Notes: generated by a model not told the origin, from the sequence alone. DNA of 64,000 nt from Hyphomicrobiaceae bacterium (GCA_021324465.1 JAJPJB010000024.1:1-64000); one strand, 5' to 3'; positions 37,730-45,976 are shown, numbered from the stretch's first letter. Numbers and translations are program-made.

Positions 37730-38179
37730 ATGCGTGCCATTGCGAAACGACAGGCGTCGCTGTTCTGCGCGCTGGCGGCTTTATGTGCCGGCATCGGCAC
37801 GGCTGCGGCGCAGACCATGAGTTACGCCGACGCCATTTCACAGCTCGCCGCGGCCTGTAGTGGCGATGTTGCGAAATATTGCCGCGGCATTCCGCTGAGC
37901 GGCGCGCTCAAAGCATGCCTGGACGGCCATGCCGGCGTGCTGTCGCCGCGCTGCGCGCAAACCCGACTCACCGTGTACGAGTCGATCAGCCGCCGCGCGG
38001 CGGCGCAGCGCAATATCGGCGACATCTGCGGCGCGGACATCGAGCGCTTGTGCGGCACGTCGCATGCCGATGCGCATCTCGTGGAATGTCTGCGGATGAC
38101 CTCGCCGGCGGCAATTACGCCGGCATGCAATCAGGCCTTTACCGATACTGGCTGGCGGACGGAAAGAGCGCAGCAATGA
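37730..38179 (+). CDS. Exported cysteine-rich repeat protein
   Basis: The 149-residue product has a signal peptide ending near AAAQTMS. The mature part contains eight cysteines in two repeat units spaced as CxxxVxxYCxx...CLDGHxxxLSxxC and ICGxDIERLCG...VECLRMTSPAAITPACNQ, resembling the cysteine-rich repeat of GLG1 family proteins. The disulphide-rich repeats are probably periplasmic. The ATG at 37730 is preferred because GAGGGAGG precedes it and the signal peptide begins there. Its stop overlaps the start of the OmpA-like gene (ATGA), so both are coupled. Confidence 0.75.
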   Translation: MRAIAKRQASLFCALAALCAGIGTAAAQTMSYADAISQLAAACSGDVAKYCRGIPLSGALKACLDGHAGVLSPRCAQTRLTVYESISRRAAAQRNIGDICGADIERLCGTSHADAHLVECLRMTSPAAITPACNQAFTDTGWRTERAQQ

Positions 38180-38799
38180 AACCACACCATATCTCTGCCG
38201 CTGCGGGCGCGCTGTTCCTCGTTGTTTTGACTGCTGCCGTCGCGCAAACACGATTGAGCGCGGGCCAGATTGCGACGAGCCTCGCGGGCGTGAGCGGCGA
38301 TACGCGGCTTGATCTGACGGCGTCGCAGATGCGACAGGCGGCGCTGGACAATATTCGCAACTATCCGGGCGCCGTGCCGCCGCGGCCCTTGAGTTTCCCG
38401 CAACTGCAAAATCTGGCGCAGTTCACCGTCGAAGTTGATTTCGATTTCAACTCTGCGGTCATCAAGCCGTCGTCATACCGCACGGTGGGCTCGATCGCCG
38501 ACGCCCTGCACAATCCGATCCTTCTTGGATATGGATTTCTTGTGATCGGTCACACCGATTCTGTCGGCGGCCGCGAATACAATATCGGTCTCAGCCAGCG
38601 GCGCGCGGAAGCCATCGTGGCGGCTTTGGTCGATCCGTTCGGCGTCAATCCGGCCGTGCTGCAACCGGTCGGACTCGGCGAAGAGCAATTGCGCGATCCC
38701 GCGCATCCGACGGCCGCCGTCAACCGGCGTGTTCAGCTTGTCAATGTCGGCAAAAAATTCTGCTTCGGCCGTTCCGGCGAACAGTTCCAATGCCAGTGA
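38176..38799 (+). CDS. OmpA-family outer membrane/peptidoglycan-binding protein
   Basis: This 207-residue exported protein has a signal peptide (1-23) and a C-terminal OmpA-like domain (about 80-190): VDFDFNSAVIKPSSYRTV, GFLVIGHTDSVGGREYNIGLSQRRAEAI, then VGLGEEQLRDPAHPTAAVNRRVQL. This domain binds peptidoglycan. No beta-barrel is present, so it is an OmpA-domain lipoprotein-like or periplasmic protein anchored to the wall. Its ATG overlaps the stop of the cysteine-rich gene. It ends with two cysteines (KFCFGRSGEQFQCQ). Confidence 0.88.
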   Translation: MKPHHISAAAGALFLVVLTAAVAQTRLSAGQIATSLAGVSGDTRLDLTASQMRQAALDNIRNYPGAVPPRPLSFPQLQNLAQFTVEVDFDFNSAVIKPSSYRTVGSIADALHNPILLGYGFLVIGHTDSVGGREYNIGLSQRRAEAIVAALVDPFGVNPAVLQPVGLGEEQLRDPAHPTAAVNRRVQLVNVGKKFCFGRSGEQFQCQ

Positions 38800-38824
38800 G
38801 CAAGGTACCTACAGCTCATCGGTC

Positions 38825-39262
38825 TCACGGCCGCAGATAGGTGTAGCCCTCCGCCTGAAGCTCGGCGAGGCGAACAACGCCTCCTTTCTCGGCCACGATG
38901 AAGCCGGGCAACAGATCATTGAGCGTGACCTCCATCGCATGCATGGTGTGGATGCAGGCATTGAGCTCGAGGCCCGACTGTTTCAATTCGCCGACACGCT
39001 TCGAAATGTCCGGTGTCGCATCCGCGCTTCGAAACGCCTTCAGGGCCGGGCCGTGCACTACGAGGGCGATCCGCACCTTTTCCGGTCCGCCCATTCCGTC
39101 GTAGTGGTTGCGGATATTGCCAAGGACGAAACCGACCTTGTCGAGGTCGGCAAGATGATAGGCGACTTTGGCCGTTTCCGCCGTCGCGGCTCCTGTCCGA
39201 CCCGCAAGCAGCGAGATCGGCGTGATGGCAAGCGCAACCTGCAGCAAATTGCGTCGACGCAT
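38825..39262 (-). CDS. Exported DsrE-family protein
   Basis: The 145-residue protein has an RRRNLLQVALAITPISLLAG twin-arginine-like signal and then the DsrE fold: KVAYHLADLDKVGFVLGNIRNH, KVRIALVVHGPALKAF, RVGELKQSGLELNACIHTMHAM. The single cysteine in LNACIHTM lies where sulphur-transfer members keep their reactive cysteine. DsrE proteins handle sulphur in the cytosol; this copy is exported, so its role is unknown. The longer frame extending to 39787 overlaps the next gene and is rejected. The next gene (39301-39954) is on the same strand, 38 bases upstream. Confidence 0.82.
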   Translation of the reverse strand: MRRRNLLQVALAITPISLLAGRTGAATAETAKVAYHLADLDKVGFVLGNIRNHYDGMGGPEKVRIALVVHGPALKAFRSADATPDISKRVGELKQSGLELNACIHTMHAMEVTLNDLLPGFIVAEKGGVVRLAELQAEGYTYLRP

Positions 39263-39300
39263 CAGTGCCTCCGTGTTCCCCGGATGACCAACGACGTTGG

Positions 39301-39954
39301 TTACTTGTGCCGCATGGCGGCCAGCTCCTTGCGATCGGCCACGAGCGAGCGGCACTCGTCGAGGCTCGTGCGATCGAGCCGGAATATCTTGTCGTCGGCG
39401 CCGCCCTGCAACGAACTCTCCGCCGTCTCGTCGGGATTTTTGCCTCGCCAGATGCGGATGCGGTCGAGCCTGACGAGGACGGCGCTGTCGGCATTGGCGA
39501 GATTGACCGAGATGCCGCCGCCGTCGCAATCGACGTCGCACTGAAAGTCGATGCCGGCTGCCGGCGCGGCCCCGGTATCCACATTGCGCACGCTTGGTGC
39601 ATGACCGCAATCGCCGCTTGAATCGAAATCGCCGGGACGGTTGCGGAAATTGACCCCAAGCCGGAAGGAATACTGCAGATAGGTGTCGTCCGGCACCTTC
39701 TCGGCGGTGATGAGAAGTTTCATCACGCTCACCTTTTGCAGCGGATGTTGCGCCAGGTGCTCGGCATCGTAGCGCCGTGCAAAACACGCATAGGCCTTCG
39801 GCCCGCTCACGCTGTCGGCGAAGAAGCGCTTGGCAAATCCGGCATCGGCATCGGCCTGCTCGCCGGCCGCGGCGGGACCCTGATTGAAGCTCGCCAGCGC
39901 TGCCAGAAGGCCGGCAAGCAGGGCCGTGCGCGCGAGATGCATGGCATTGCTCAT
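39301..39954 (-). CDS. Exported protein of unknown function
   Basis: This 217-residue protein has a hydrophobic signal (LLAGLLAALASF, cut near AAAG). It contains YDAEHLAQHPLQKVSVMKLL, SFRLGVNFRNRPGDFDSSGDCG and DFQCDVDCDGGGISVNL, with four cysteines likely in disulphides, and a C-terminal IFRLDRTSLDECRSL. I recognise no named family. The ATG at 39954 is one of three candidate starts (GTG 39969, ATG 39942). It is co-oriented with the DsrE gene and probably in the same operon. Confidence 0.65.
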   Translation of the reverse strand: MSNAMHLARTALLAGLLAALASFNQGPAAAGEQADADAGFAKRFFADSVSGPKAYACFARRYDAEHLAQHPLQKVSVMKLLITAEKVPDDTYLQYSFRLGVNFRNRPGDFDSSGDCGHAPSVRNVDTGAAPAAGIDFQCDVDCDGGGISVNLANADSAVLVRLDRIRIWRGKNPDETAESSLQGGADDKIFRLDRTSLDECRSLVADRKELAAMRHK

Positions 39955-40141
39955 GGTGACAATAGCCACATGCTCATGGCTGCTCTTTGGTCCCCCATAT
40001 TACATTGGTTGCAAGCGCTTCCCTAGATGTTCGACGATCGTACGATATCCGCGGGACCGCATTCGTCCTCTTGTGCTCTCGCAGTTGACATGATGCGGGT
40101 GGGCGGCCAACCATAAGCAACTAAATCGGAAAATTCGCGCC

Positions 40142-40531
40142 ATGGATCGCGCCATGGATGTTGATGCGCGTATCGCTGAACTGACCCAAAAGATGCTGCG
40201 CAAGAAGCTTTTTGTGCTGCTGTCGAAGCCATTGGTTTCGCCAGAAAAGCTCAAGCCTTCTCTGCCTGCCCATCTCGAATACATGATCGCGCTGGAAAAG
40301 CGGGGCGTAGTCTTCGCCTCGGGTCCGCTCAGTGACGGCGAGGGCCTGCCCACCGGCCATGGCCTGACGATCCTGCGCGCCAAAGATGCTCGCGAGGCGC
40401 GCGCCATTGCCGAGGGTGACCCGTTCTTTGCCAATGGGTTGCGGACGTTCGAGCTCAAGGAATGGACGATCATGGAAGGCACGCTGACGGTGCGCGTCAA
40501 TCTTTCCGATCAATCCGTCGAGGTGCCGTAG
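40142..40531 (+). CDS. YciI-family protein
   Basis: This 129-residue alpha/beta protein of the dimeric ferredoxin-like YciI group shows KKLFVLLSKPLVSPEKLKP, HLEYMIALEKRGVVFASGPL, TILRAKDAREARAIAEGDPFF and FELKEWTI. The His-Asp pair expected in YciI (His in HLEYM and Asp in GDPF) is present. Family members act on unknown small molecules. It is upstream of the dehydrogenase, dioxygenase and Bug genes on the same strand, and may belong to that catabolic set. Confidence 0.85.
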   Translation: MDRAMDVDARIAELTQKMLRKKLFVLLSKPLVSPEKLKPSLPAHLEYMIALEKRGVVFASGPLSDGEGLPTGHGLTILRAKDAREARAIAEGDPFFANGLRTFELKEWTIMEGTLTVRVNLSDQSVEVP

Positions 40532-40588
40532 CGGGACGACGCCATGAGCGACTGAGGAGCAAAACAACAACAATGTGGAGGGAGGCGC

Positions 40589-41470
40589 ATGGAGACCATC
40601 GGCCTGGTCGGCATCGGCAAGATCGGCTTGCCGATCTCGGAGAATCTCATCAAGAGCGGCCATCGCGTCGTTGGATATCGGCGCCAGTCACTGGCCGAGT
40701 TCGAAAAAATCGGCGGCGTGCCGGCGCGCTCCCCGGCCGATGTCGGCGCGCGGGCTGATATCGTTTTTTCGTGTCTGCCGTCGACGGAGGCGCTCGATGA
40801 TGTCGTGCACGGCCCGCAGGGTCTCGTTCACACCGCGCGGCCGGGGCAGATCGTGGTCGAGCTCGGCTCCCATCCGGTGCCGGACAAGAAGCGCCAGATT
40901 GCGGTATTGGGTGAGAAGGGCGCGATCTTCATCGACGGCGAGGTGTCGGGCACGCCGGGGATGGTCGCGGCGCGCAAAGGTGTGATTTATCTCGCCGGCG
41001 ACGCGCAGGCCTGCAAACGACTCGAAAGCGTGGTCGCGGGCTTTGCCGATACCTGTCTCTATTTCGGCGAGTTTGGTGCGGCGAGCCGGGTCAAGCTCGT
41101 CAATAATCTTTTGGTCGCGATCAATATCGCCGCGACTGCGGAGGCAATGGCGCTGGGCTTGAAAGCGGGCGTCGATGTGCCGCTTATGATCAAGGCAATT
41201 GCGAGTGGCAGCGGCGGGTCGACGCAGTTTGGTATCCGCGCGCCCTGGATGGCCGAGCGGCGCTTTCAGCCGGTGCAGGGCTCGGTCCCCGGCTTGCAGC
41301 ATTATTTCGACATGATCGCGGACTTCGCCGACAGCGTCGGCGTTGCTACGCCGCTGCTCGATTGCGTCGTGCCGCTTTATGAGCGTTTCATGAAAATGGG
41401 CCTTGGCGACCAAGACGTCGCCGCGTTGGTCGACGTGATCAGCGCGCTGCCGCGCGCGCAACATCAATAG
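40589..41470 (+). CDS. 3-hydroxyisobutyrate dehydrogenase-family oxidoreductase
   Basis: The 293-residue beta-hydroxyacid dehydrogenase has an N-terminal Rossmann motif (IGLVGIGKIGLPISENLI, GxGxxG), the VFSCLPST strand, the substrate-binding loop FIDGEVSGTPGMVAARKG (the usual DAPVSGG replaced), and the catalytic lysine region GAASRVKLVNNLLVAINIAATAEAMALG. It reduces or oxidises a 3-hydroxy acid, or an aldehyde acid such as tartronate semialdehyde. It has a clear GGAGGGAGG ribosome binding site. The VOC dioxygenase follows after 33 bases. Confidence 0.88.
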   Translation: METIGLVGIGKIGLPISENLIKSGHRVVGYRRQSLAEFEKIGGVPARSPADVGARADIVFSCLPSTEALDDVVHGPQGLVHTARPGQIVVELGSHPVPDKKRQIAVLGEKGAIFIDGEVSGTPGMVAARKGVIYLAGDAQACKRLESVVAGFADTCLYFGEFGAASRVKLVNNLLVAINIAATAEAMALGLKAGVDVPLMIKAIASGSGGSTQFGIRAPWMAERRFQPVQGSVPGLQHYFDMIADFADSVGVATPLLDCVVPLYERFMKMGLGDQDVAALVDVISALPRAQHQ

Positions 41471-41503
41471 TGAAATAAACAGGAAGCCTGCAGGAGAATT
41501 CGC

Positions 41504-42388
41504 ATGATCCGCGTCAGCAAGATCGCGCATGCCAGCTACGAGACACCCGATCTCGATCGGCAAACCCAATATTACACCGAGATTTTGGGGCTCACTTTGG
41601 CGGCCAAAGAGAAAGACACGGTGTATCTTGCCTCGACCGTCGATCATCATTCGATCGTGCTGCGCAAGGGCGCACAATCCAAATGCACCCGGATCGGATT
41701 TCAGATCGCTCCCGATGCCGATCTTGATGCCTTCGAGAAGCAAGTTGCCGGCCACGGCATCAAGACCGAACGCAGAAAAGACCCGGAGCCGTCGATCGCC
41801 GACATGCTGGTGTTCGCCGATCCGAAGGGCACGATCATGGAAATCTTCAAGCGCGGCGACTTCTCGCACCAGAAATTCCAGTCACAAGGCATCGTGCCGT
41901 GCAAGCTAGGCCACGTCGCCTTTCATGTCACCGACGTCAAGCACGTGACAAAATTCTATTGCGACGTGCTCGGCTTTCGCGAATCCGACTGGATGGCCGA
42001 TTTCTTTTCGTTTCTGCGCTGCGGGCCGGACCACCACACCATCAATCTGATGGAGACCGGATCGAACCGGCATTTCCATACCGCGTTTGAGCTGCGCGAC
42101 TGGGGCCATATGCACGAGGCCTGCGATTTCTTGAGCTTGCACGGCTACAAATTGCTGTGGGGGCCGGGTCGGCACGGCATCGGCCACAATCTGTTTGCCT
42201 ACCATCGCGCGCCCAACGGCCTGATCACGGAATTGTTCTGCGAGCTCGATCGCATGAACGAGGAGCTCGGCTATTTCGAGCCGCGGCCGTGGCATCGCGA
42301 CTCGCCGCAACGTCCGAAAGTCTGGGCCAAGGATCCGTCGGCAGCAAATCTGTGGGGCATTCTGCCGACCGACGAGATGATGCAATAG
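41504..42388 (+). CDS. VOC-family extradiol dioxygenase-like protein
   Basis: The 294-residue protein contains two VOC (glyoxalase/dioxygenase) modules: residues 1-125 (KIAHASYETPDLDRQTQYYTEILGL) and 130-290 (GHVAFHVTDVKHVTKFYCDVLGF). Iron ligands expected for type I extradiol enzymes are visible as the His in LGHVAFHV, His in NRHFHTAFEL, and Glu in ITELFCELD. It probably cleaves a catechol-type aromatic ring. Its neighbours, an HIBADH-like dehydrogenase and a Bug binding protein, suggest a small aromatic or carboxylate pathway (inference). Confidence 0.87.
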   Translation: MIRVSKIAHASYETPDLDRQTQYYTEILGLTLAAKEKDTVYLASTVDHHSIVLRKGAQSKCTRIGFQIAPDADLDAFEKQVAGHGIKTERRKDPEPSIADMLVFADPKGTIMEIFKRGDFSHQKFQSQGIVPCKLGHVAFHVTDVKHVTKFYCDVLGFRESDWMADFFSFLRCGPDHHTINLMETGSNRHFHTAFELRDWGHMHEACDFLSLHGYKLLWGPGRHGIGHNLFAYHRAPNGLITELFCELDRMNEELGYFEPRPWHRDSPQRPKVWAKDPSAANLWGILPTDEMMQ

Positions 42389-42441
42389 CTGCTGGCGGCT
42401 TGGCTAAGACGCGGCGAGGGGGAGGCAACCGGGAGGATGCA

Positions 42442-43422
42442 ATGACAGCGTGGCTGCGCGGCTTGGCCGCAATCGTGTCGCTCATGGTGGCGTCGGTCCC
42501 GCCGTGTGCGGCTGTGGCGGAGAACTATCCGTCCAAGCCCATCACTATTATTGTTCCGGCTTCGCCCGGCGGCGTGACCGATATGCTCGCGCGCCTTTTG
42601 GCGCAGCATTTCATTGCCGATTGGGGCGGGCAGGCGATCGTCGAGAACAAGCCTGGGGCCAATAATCAGGTTGCTGCCGAATATGTCACGCATCAGGCGG
42701 GCGACGGCTACACTTTATTCATCGGCCCCGAAAGCACCTTCATCGTCAATCCGACTCTGTACGATCACTTGCCCTATGACCCCGTCAACGGCTTCACGCC
42801 GATCTCGGGCCTGGTGGAAATCGATCACGCGCTCATTCTCAATCCTTCGGTGCCGGCCAACAACGTGAAAGAGCTGATCGCGCTCGCCAAGGCGAAGCCC
42901 GGCCAGCTCAATTACGGCACCTATGGCGTCGGCTCGAGCGGTCATCTCAACATGGAGCTGTTCAAGACTATGGCCGGCGTGAACTTCGTCGCCGTGCATT
43001 ACAAGGGCGCGACCCCGGCGATGCAGGACGTCATGGCCGGACAAATCCAGCTGATGTTCATCTCAACCGGCAGCGCGATGCCGCAGGCCAAGGCCGGCGC
43101 GGTGAAGATGATCGCGCTCGGCGCGCCGAAGCGCCTGCCGCTGCTGCCGGATGTGCCAGCTATCGCGGAAACGGTGCCGGGCTTTACCGCGGTGTCGTGG
43201 TTCGGCCTGTTCGGCCCCGCGGGCATGCCGGCCGACGTCGTCGGCAAGATCAACGCCGAGGTGCGCAAGACCTTTGCCGATGCCGATGTGCAAAAAAGCT
43301 TCCTGGATGCGCAAAATTTTCAATCGATCGCCGGCTCACCGCAGGATTTGAAGACGCGGCTGAGCGCGGAAGAGCCGAGATGGCGCAAGCTGATCCAGGA
43401 GGCGCACATCAAGCTCGATTAG
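42442..43422 (+). CDS. Bug-family (TctC) binding protein, second copy
   Basis: The 326-residue periplasmic protein has a signal peptide (1-25) and the family blocks YPSKPITIIVPASPGGVTDMLAR, IVENKPGANNQVAAEYV, LNYGTYGVGSSGHLNME, FVAVHYKGATPAMQDVMAGQIQLMF. The ATG at 42442 follows GGGAGGATGC and matches the signal peptide start; the longer frame into the dioxygenase is rejected. It probably binds an aromatic or aliphatic acid used by the enzymes just upstream. Confidence 0.9.
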   Translation: MTAWLRGLAAIVSLMVASVPPCAAVAENYPSKPITIIVPASPGGVTDMLARLLAQHFIADWGGQAIVENKPGANNQVAAEYVTHQAGDGYTLFIGPESTFIVNPTLYDHLPYDPVNGFTPISGLVEIDHALILNPSVPANNVKELIALAKAKPGQLNYGTYGVGSSGHLNMELFKTMAGVNFVAVHYKGATPAMQDVMAGQIQLMFISTGSAMPQAKAGAVKMIALGAPKRLPLLPDVPAIAETVPGFTAVSWFGLFGPAGMPADVVGKINAEVRKTFADADVQKSFLDAQNFQSIAGSPQDLKTRLSAEEPRWRKLIQEAHIKLD

Positions 43423-43483
43423 GAGCAGTGAACTTCCTGCAGCGCTGCAGCGATCAATCTCGGCCGAGCCGGAGGAGGCGAAT

Positions 43484-43621
43484 CTGGTCCGCTTTTTCTT
43501 GACGGCGGTGCTCTGCGGGCTTGCGGTCGGTACGGCCCTTCCGGCTCCGGCAGTCGCCAGTGATGTCGTCTCGCCGTCTGTTGCGACGCCTTTTAGCGCA
43601 CGCGCCTGCATTCTAATTTAG
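43484..43621 (+). CDS. Possible short exported peptide
   Basis: The frame encodes about 45 residues with a signal-like RFFLTAVLCGLAVGTALPAPAVA and a short tail ending SARACILI. GGAGGAGG lies 8 bases upstream, but only CTG (43484) or TTG (43499) could start it. It ends overlapping the last bases of the convergent membrane-protein gene. It may be an unrecognised small gene or chance. Confidence 0.3.
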   Translation: MVRFFLTAVLCGLAVGTALPAPAVASDVVSPSVATPFSARACILI

Positions 43622-43986
43622 ATCAGCGATTCCCAGAAGTGATCGGGAACGCTGGCAACCACCCATTGGAAGCCGCGCGAGAACAGCCCCGCAATAACGA
43701 CCATCGTAAGGATTCCGACCAGCATCATCGCCATGCTCCAGAACGCGGCGGCGACACGGCGGAGATCGGCCAGCGCGCGCCGCAACGCGGCGAAAATGAT
43801 CGCGGCGAGAATGATGATTGCGATGATGCCGAGCACGAGCTTCCAGGCCGGCAATGTGCCCCATGAGAGAGCGAAGACCGCGGCGATCTGGTTCCACGAC
43901 CAGGTCCAGAGCGCCTCCGCCGTGCGCAGCACCCAGGTAATGCCTTGCAATATCAGTTGGATCAACTGATGGACAGCATTATTCAT
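43618..43986 (-). CDS. Small two-helix inner membrane protein
   Basis: This 122-residue protein starts MNNAVHQLIQLILQGITWVL, has a tryptophan-rich amphipathic N-terminal third (TWSWNQIAAVFALSW), and two strongly hydrophobic helices, WKLVLGIIAIIILAAIIFAAL and SMAMMLVGILTMVVIAGLF, separated by a short arginine-rich loop (RRALADLRRVA). No family was recognised. The ATG at 43986 is used because the upstream extension is not helix-like. An EcfG-like motif lies about 47 bases upstream, hinting at stress control. Confidence 0.7.
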   Translation of the reverse strand: MNNAVHQLIQLILQGITWVLRTAEALWTWSWNQIAAVFALSWGTLPAWKLVLGIIAIIILAAIIFAALRRALADLRRVAAAFWSMAMMLVGILTMVVIAGLFSRGFQWVVASVPDHFWESLI

Positions 43987-44032
43987 CGCGCTTTCCAGCG
44001 TGTGCGTCCGACTGTTTCGGACCGCACGTACA

Positions 44033-44057
44033 AACATCTTTGGCTGTGATTAGTTCC
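44033..44057 (-). promoter_or_regulatory. EcfG-like promoter motif for the small membrane protein
   Basis: On the minus strand GGAAC (44057-44053), 16 bases, TGTT (44036-44033), matching all but the first base of the -10 consensus CGTT. It lies 46 bases upstream of the ATG at 43986. Confidence 0.45.
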
Positions 44058-44079
44058 TTCGCCGGGCGAACAAGACGTT

Positions 44080-44120
44080 AAACCGAAATCAAGCCTATCA
44101 AACCGAAATCAAAGCCTATC
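44080..44120. repeat. Two near-identical direct copies of a 20/21-bp sequence
   Basis: The sequence AAACCGAAATCAA-GCCTATC occurs at 44080-44099 and again with one added A at 44100-44120, adjacent. The second copy runs into the stop codon of the SET-domain gene. Confidence 0.7.
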
Positions 44121-44532
44121 TTCGACCTTTGGGATTCTTTCCCGAGCACGATGCACAGCGGCAGCCGACCGGTGCGATGAACAAGTCAAAATACTCCTTG
44201 CCGTAGTCGAGCGTGATTTCCTCGCCGGGCGCGATGGCGCGCAGCGCCAGAACGATGATCCGCCCCTTGCGCAGCACCGCTTCGCAATTCGGGCGGCAGG
44301 CATGATTGATATAGCGGCCGAGATTGCGCCGGCACGAGCCGTCGATGGTCCATCGCCGATTGACCTCGAACATGTATTTGGCCGCACCGCGGCGCTCGCG
44401 GCGGTGCGCCTCGGCGGTCGGAATGCGCTTGCCGCGATAGGTGACGATGTAGGCCTTCTTCGCGATCGGCTTGGCTGCGAACAGGCCGAGGCCGGTTCTT
44501 GCGCGGCCGACGCGGACGATACGTGCGGACAT
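44116..44532 (-). CDS. SET-domain protein
   Basis: The 138-residue protein consists of one SET lysine-methyltransferase domain: GLGLFAAKPIAKKAYIVTYRG at the start, NHACRPNCE (SAM/substrate pocket NHxxxPN) near residue 90, GEEITLDYGKEYF (catalytic tyrosine), and a C-terminal post-SET-like zinc cluster, CRCASCSG. The start ATG at 44532 begins MSARIVRVGRARTG. SET enzymes methylate lysines in proteins. The bacterial target is not known. It is divergent from the amidohydrolase. Confidence 0.88.
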   Translation of the reverse strand: MSARIVRVGRARTGLGLFAAKPIAKKAYIVTYRGKRIPTAEAHRRERRGAAKYMFEVNRRWTIDGSCRRNLGRYINHACRPNCEAVLRKGRIIVLALRAIAPGEEITLDYGKEYFDLFIAPVGCRCASCSGKNPKGRR

Positions 44533-44688
44533 GACAGCGGTGCTACTAGCACAGATTCGCCGCGCTGGAGCTCTTGCCCGCAACGGGGCGCTTTACTTCC
44601 GGCGCGTTGCTCATTCCGTCGGCCCGGCTATAAATCCGCAGTCTCGCCGAAGCTCCTGCACGCTCAAAAGACACAAAAGGAAACGCCT

Positions 44689-45666
44689 ATGCGAACGATC
44701 ACGCTCGAAGAGCACTTTTCAACCCCGGCCTTCCGCGCCGGTCCGGGCCGCAAGCGCGAAGAACATGCCGAGAAGACCGGCGGCCGGCTGGCCAAGGTGT
44801 TTGCGCAACTCGCTGAAGTTGACGCCGGTCGGGTGGCCGAGATGGATGCCGCCGGCATCGACATGCAGGTGCTCTCGCTCACCTCGCCCGGCACCGAACA
44901 GTCGGACGCCGCCGAGGCCCTTGCGCTCAGCCGCGAGGCCAATGATTTTTTGGCCGCAGTGGTGAAGAAATATCCCAAGCGCTTTGCCGGGTTGGCGGTG
45001 CTGCCGACTGCCGTGCCGGACAAGGCGGCGGCCGAGCTCGAGCAGCGCATGCGCGACGGCTTTGTCGGCGCCGTCATCCATGGCCACAACCGCGGCCGCT
45101 ACTTCGACGACAAATTCTTCTGGCCGATCCTAGAGCGCGCGCAAGCGCTGAACGCGCCGATCTATCTGCATCCGACCATGCCGCCACAGGCGGTGATCGC
45201 AGCCTGCTATGCCGGCGGCAGCATCGCGCCGGCGGTCACCGACGCGCTCGCCGGCTCGGGCTGGGGCTGGCATATCGAGACCGCCGTTCACATTCTCCGC
45301 CTCATTCTCGGCGGCGTGTTCGACGCCTTTCCGAAGCTGCAGTTCGTGATCGGCCATCTCGGCGAGACGCTGCCGTTCATGATCCAGCGCTTTGATCATG
45401 CGCTTTCGCCCGGGGTTACCAAGCTCAAGCAGCCGGTCAGCTTCTATCTGCGCAACAACGTCCACTACACCATTTCCGGTTTCAATTTTCCGGCGGCGTT
45501 CCTCGATCTGCTTCTTGAAGTCGGCGTCGATCGCATCATGTTCTCGGCAGATTACCCCTATCAGTCGATGACCGATGCGCGCGCCTTCCTCGCCCAGCTT
45601 CCGGTCAGCGCCGCCGATCGCGAGCGCATCGCGCACGGTAATGCGGAGAAGCTGTTTAAGCTGTGA
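44689..45666 (+). CDS. Amidohydrolase 2 family protein (ACMSD-like)
   Basis: This 325-residue metal-dependent hydrolase/decarboxylase has the amidohydrolase-2 layout: metal-site EEH near residue 8 (TLEEHFSTPAF), DAAGIDMQVLSLTSPG, IYLHPTMPP (His), FVIGHLGETLPF (His) and MFSADYPYQS (Asp). It resembles the ACMSD/gamma-resorcylate decarboxylase group. It starts after AAAGGAAA. No catabolic partner lies next to it; the SET gene is divergent. Confidence 0.85.
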   Translation: MRTITLEEHFSTPAFRAGPGRKREEHAEKTGGRLAKVFAQLAEVDAGRVAEMDAAGIDMQVLSLTSPGTEQSDAAEALALSREANDFLAAVVKKYPKRFAGLAVLPTAVPDKAAAELEQRMRDGFVGAVIHGHNRGRYFDDKFFWPILERAQALNAPIYLHPTMPPQAVIAACYAGGSIAPAVTDALAGSGWGWHIETAVHILRLILGGVFDAFPKLQFVIGHLGETLPFMIQRFDHALSPGVTKLKQPVSFYLRNNVHYTISGFNFPAAFLDLLLEVGVDRIMFSADYPYQSMTDARAFLAQLPVSAADRERIAHGNAEKLFKL

Positions 45667-45682
45667 TGCCGCATAAAGCAGT

Positions 45683-45850
45683 ACGGTTCCCGGGCGCAGC
45701 GCAGCAAGCGCGTTCACGCGCGTCTGCGACGCGCTATGGCGAAGCGGAATGGTGCGCTGCCGACCCGGGATCGTTACGAGATCGGAGTTTGAGACGATCC
45801 TGGAACAGCGGCGCACCACTTCGTGCTGCGCCGCATCCGGGATACACAGT
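45683..45850. repeat. Dispersed palindromic repeats (TCCCGGG...CCCGGGA type)
   Basis: One unit begins TTCCCGGGCGCAGCGCAGC and ends GTGCGCTGCCGACCCGGGA; a second includes GGCGCACCACTTCGTGCTGCGCCGCATCCGGGA. The ends are inverted copies. Related words recur at 48436-48490. There is no gene here. Confidence 0.6.
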
Positions 45851-45883
45851 CTCTCTGGTTTCAGAGCCGTTAAACCTCCCTTC

Positions 45884-45976
45884 GTCCTGACCGGACTCGT
45901 TCCGACCATCCACGTCTTTCGCCTCCAAGGCGCTGATAAAGACATAGATGCCCGCGACAAGCGCGCACATGACGAC
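45884..45976. repeat. Dispersed palindrome whose one frame reads GLVPTIHVF
   Basis: The unit reads GACCGGACTCGTTCCGACCATCCACGT... and then mirrors itself as ...AGATGCCCGCGACAAGCG. Translated in one frame it reads like TGLVPTIHVF...IDARDKRAHDD, an extragenic repeat found in many Rhizobiales genomes that often creates spurious small ORFs. It should not be annotated as a gene. A related half copy lies at 48372-48407. Confidence 0.7.
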
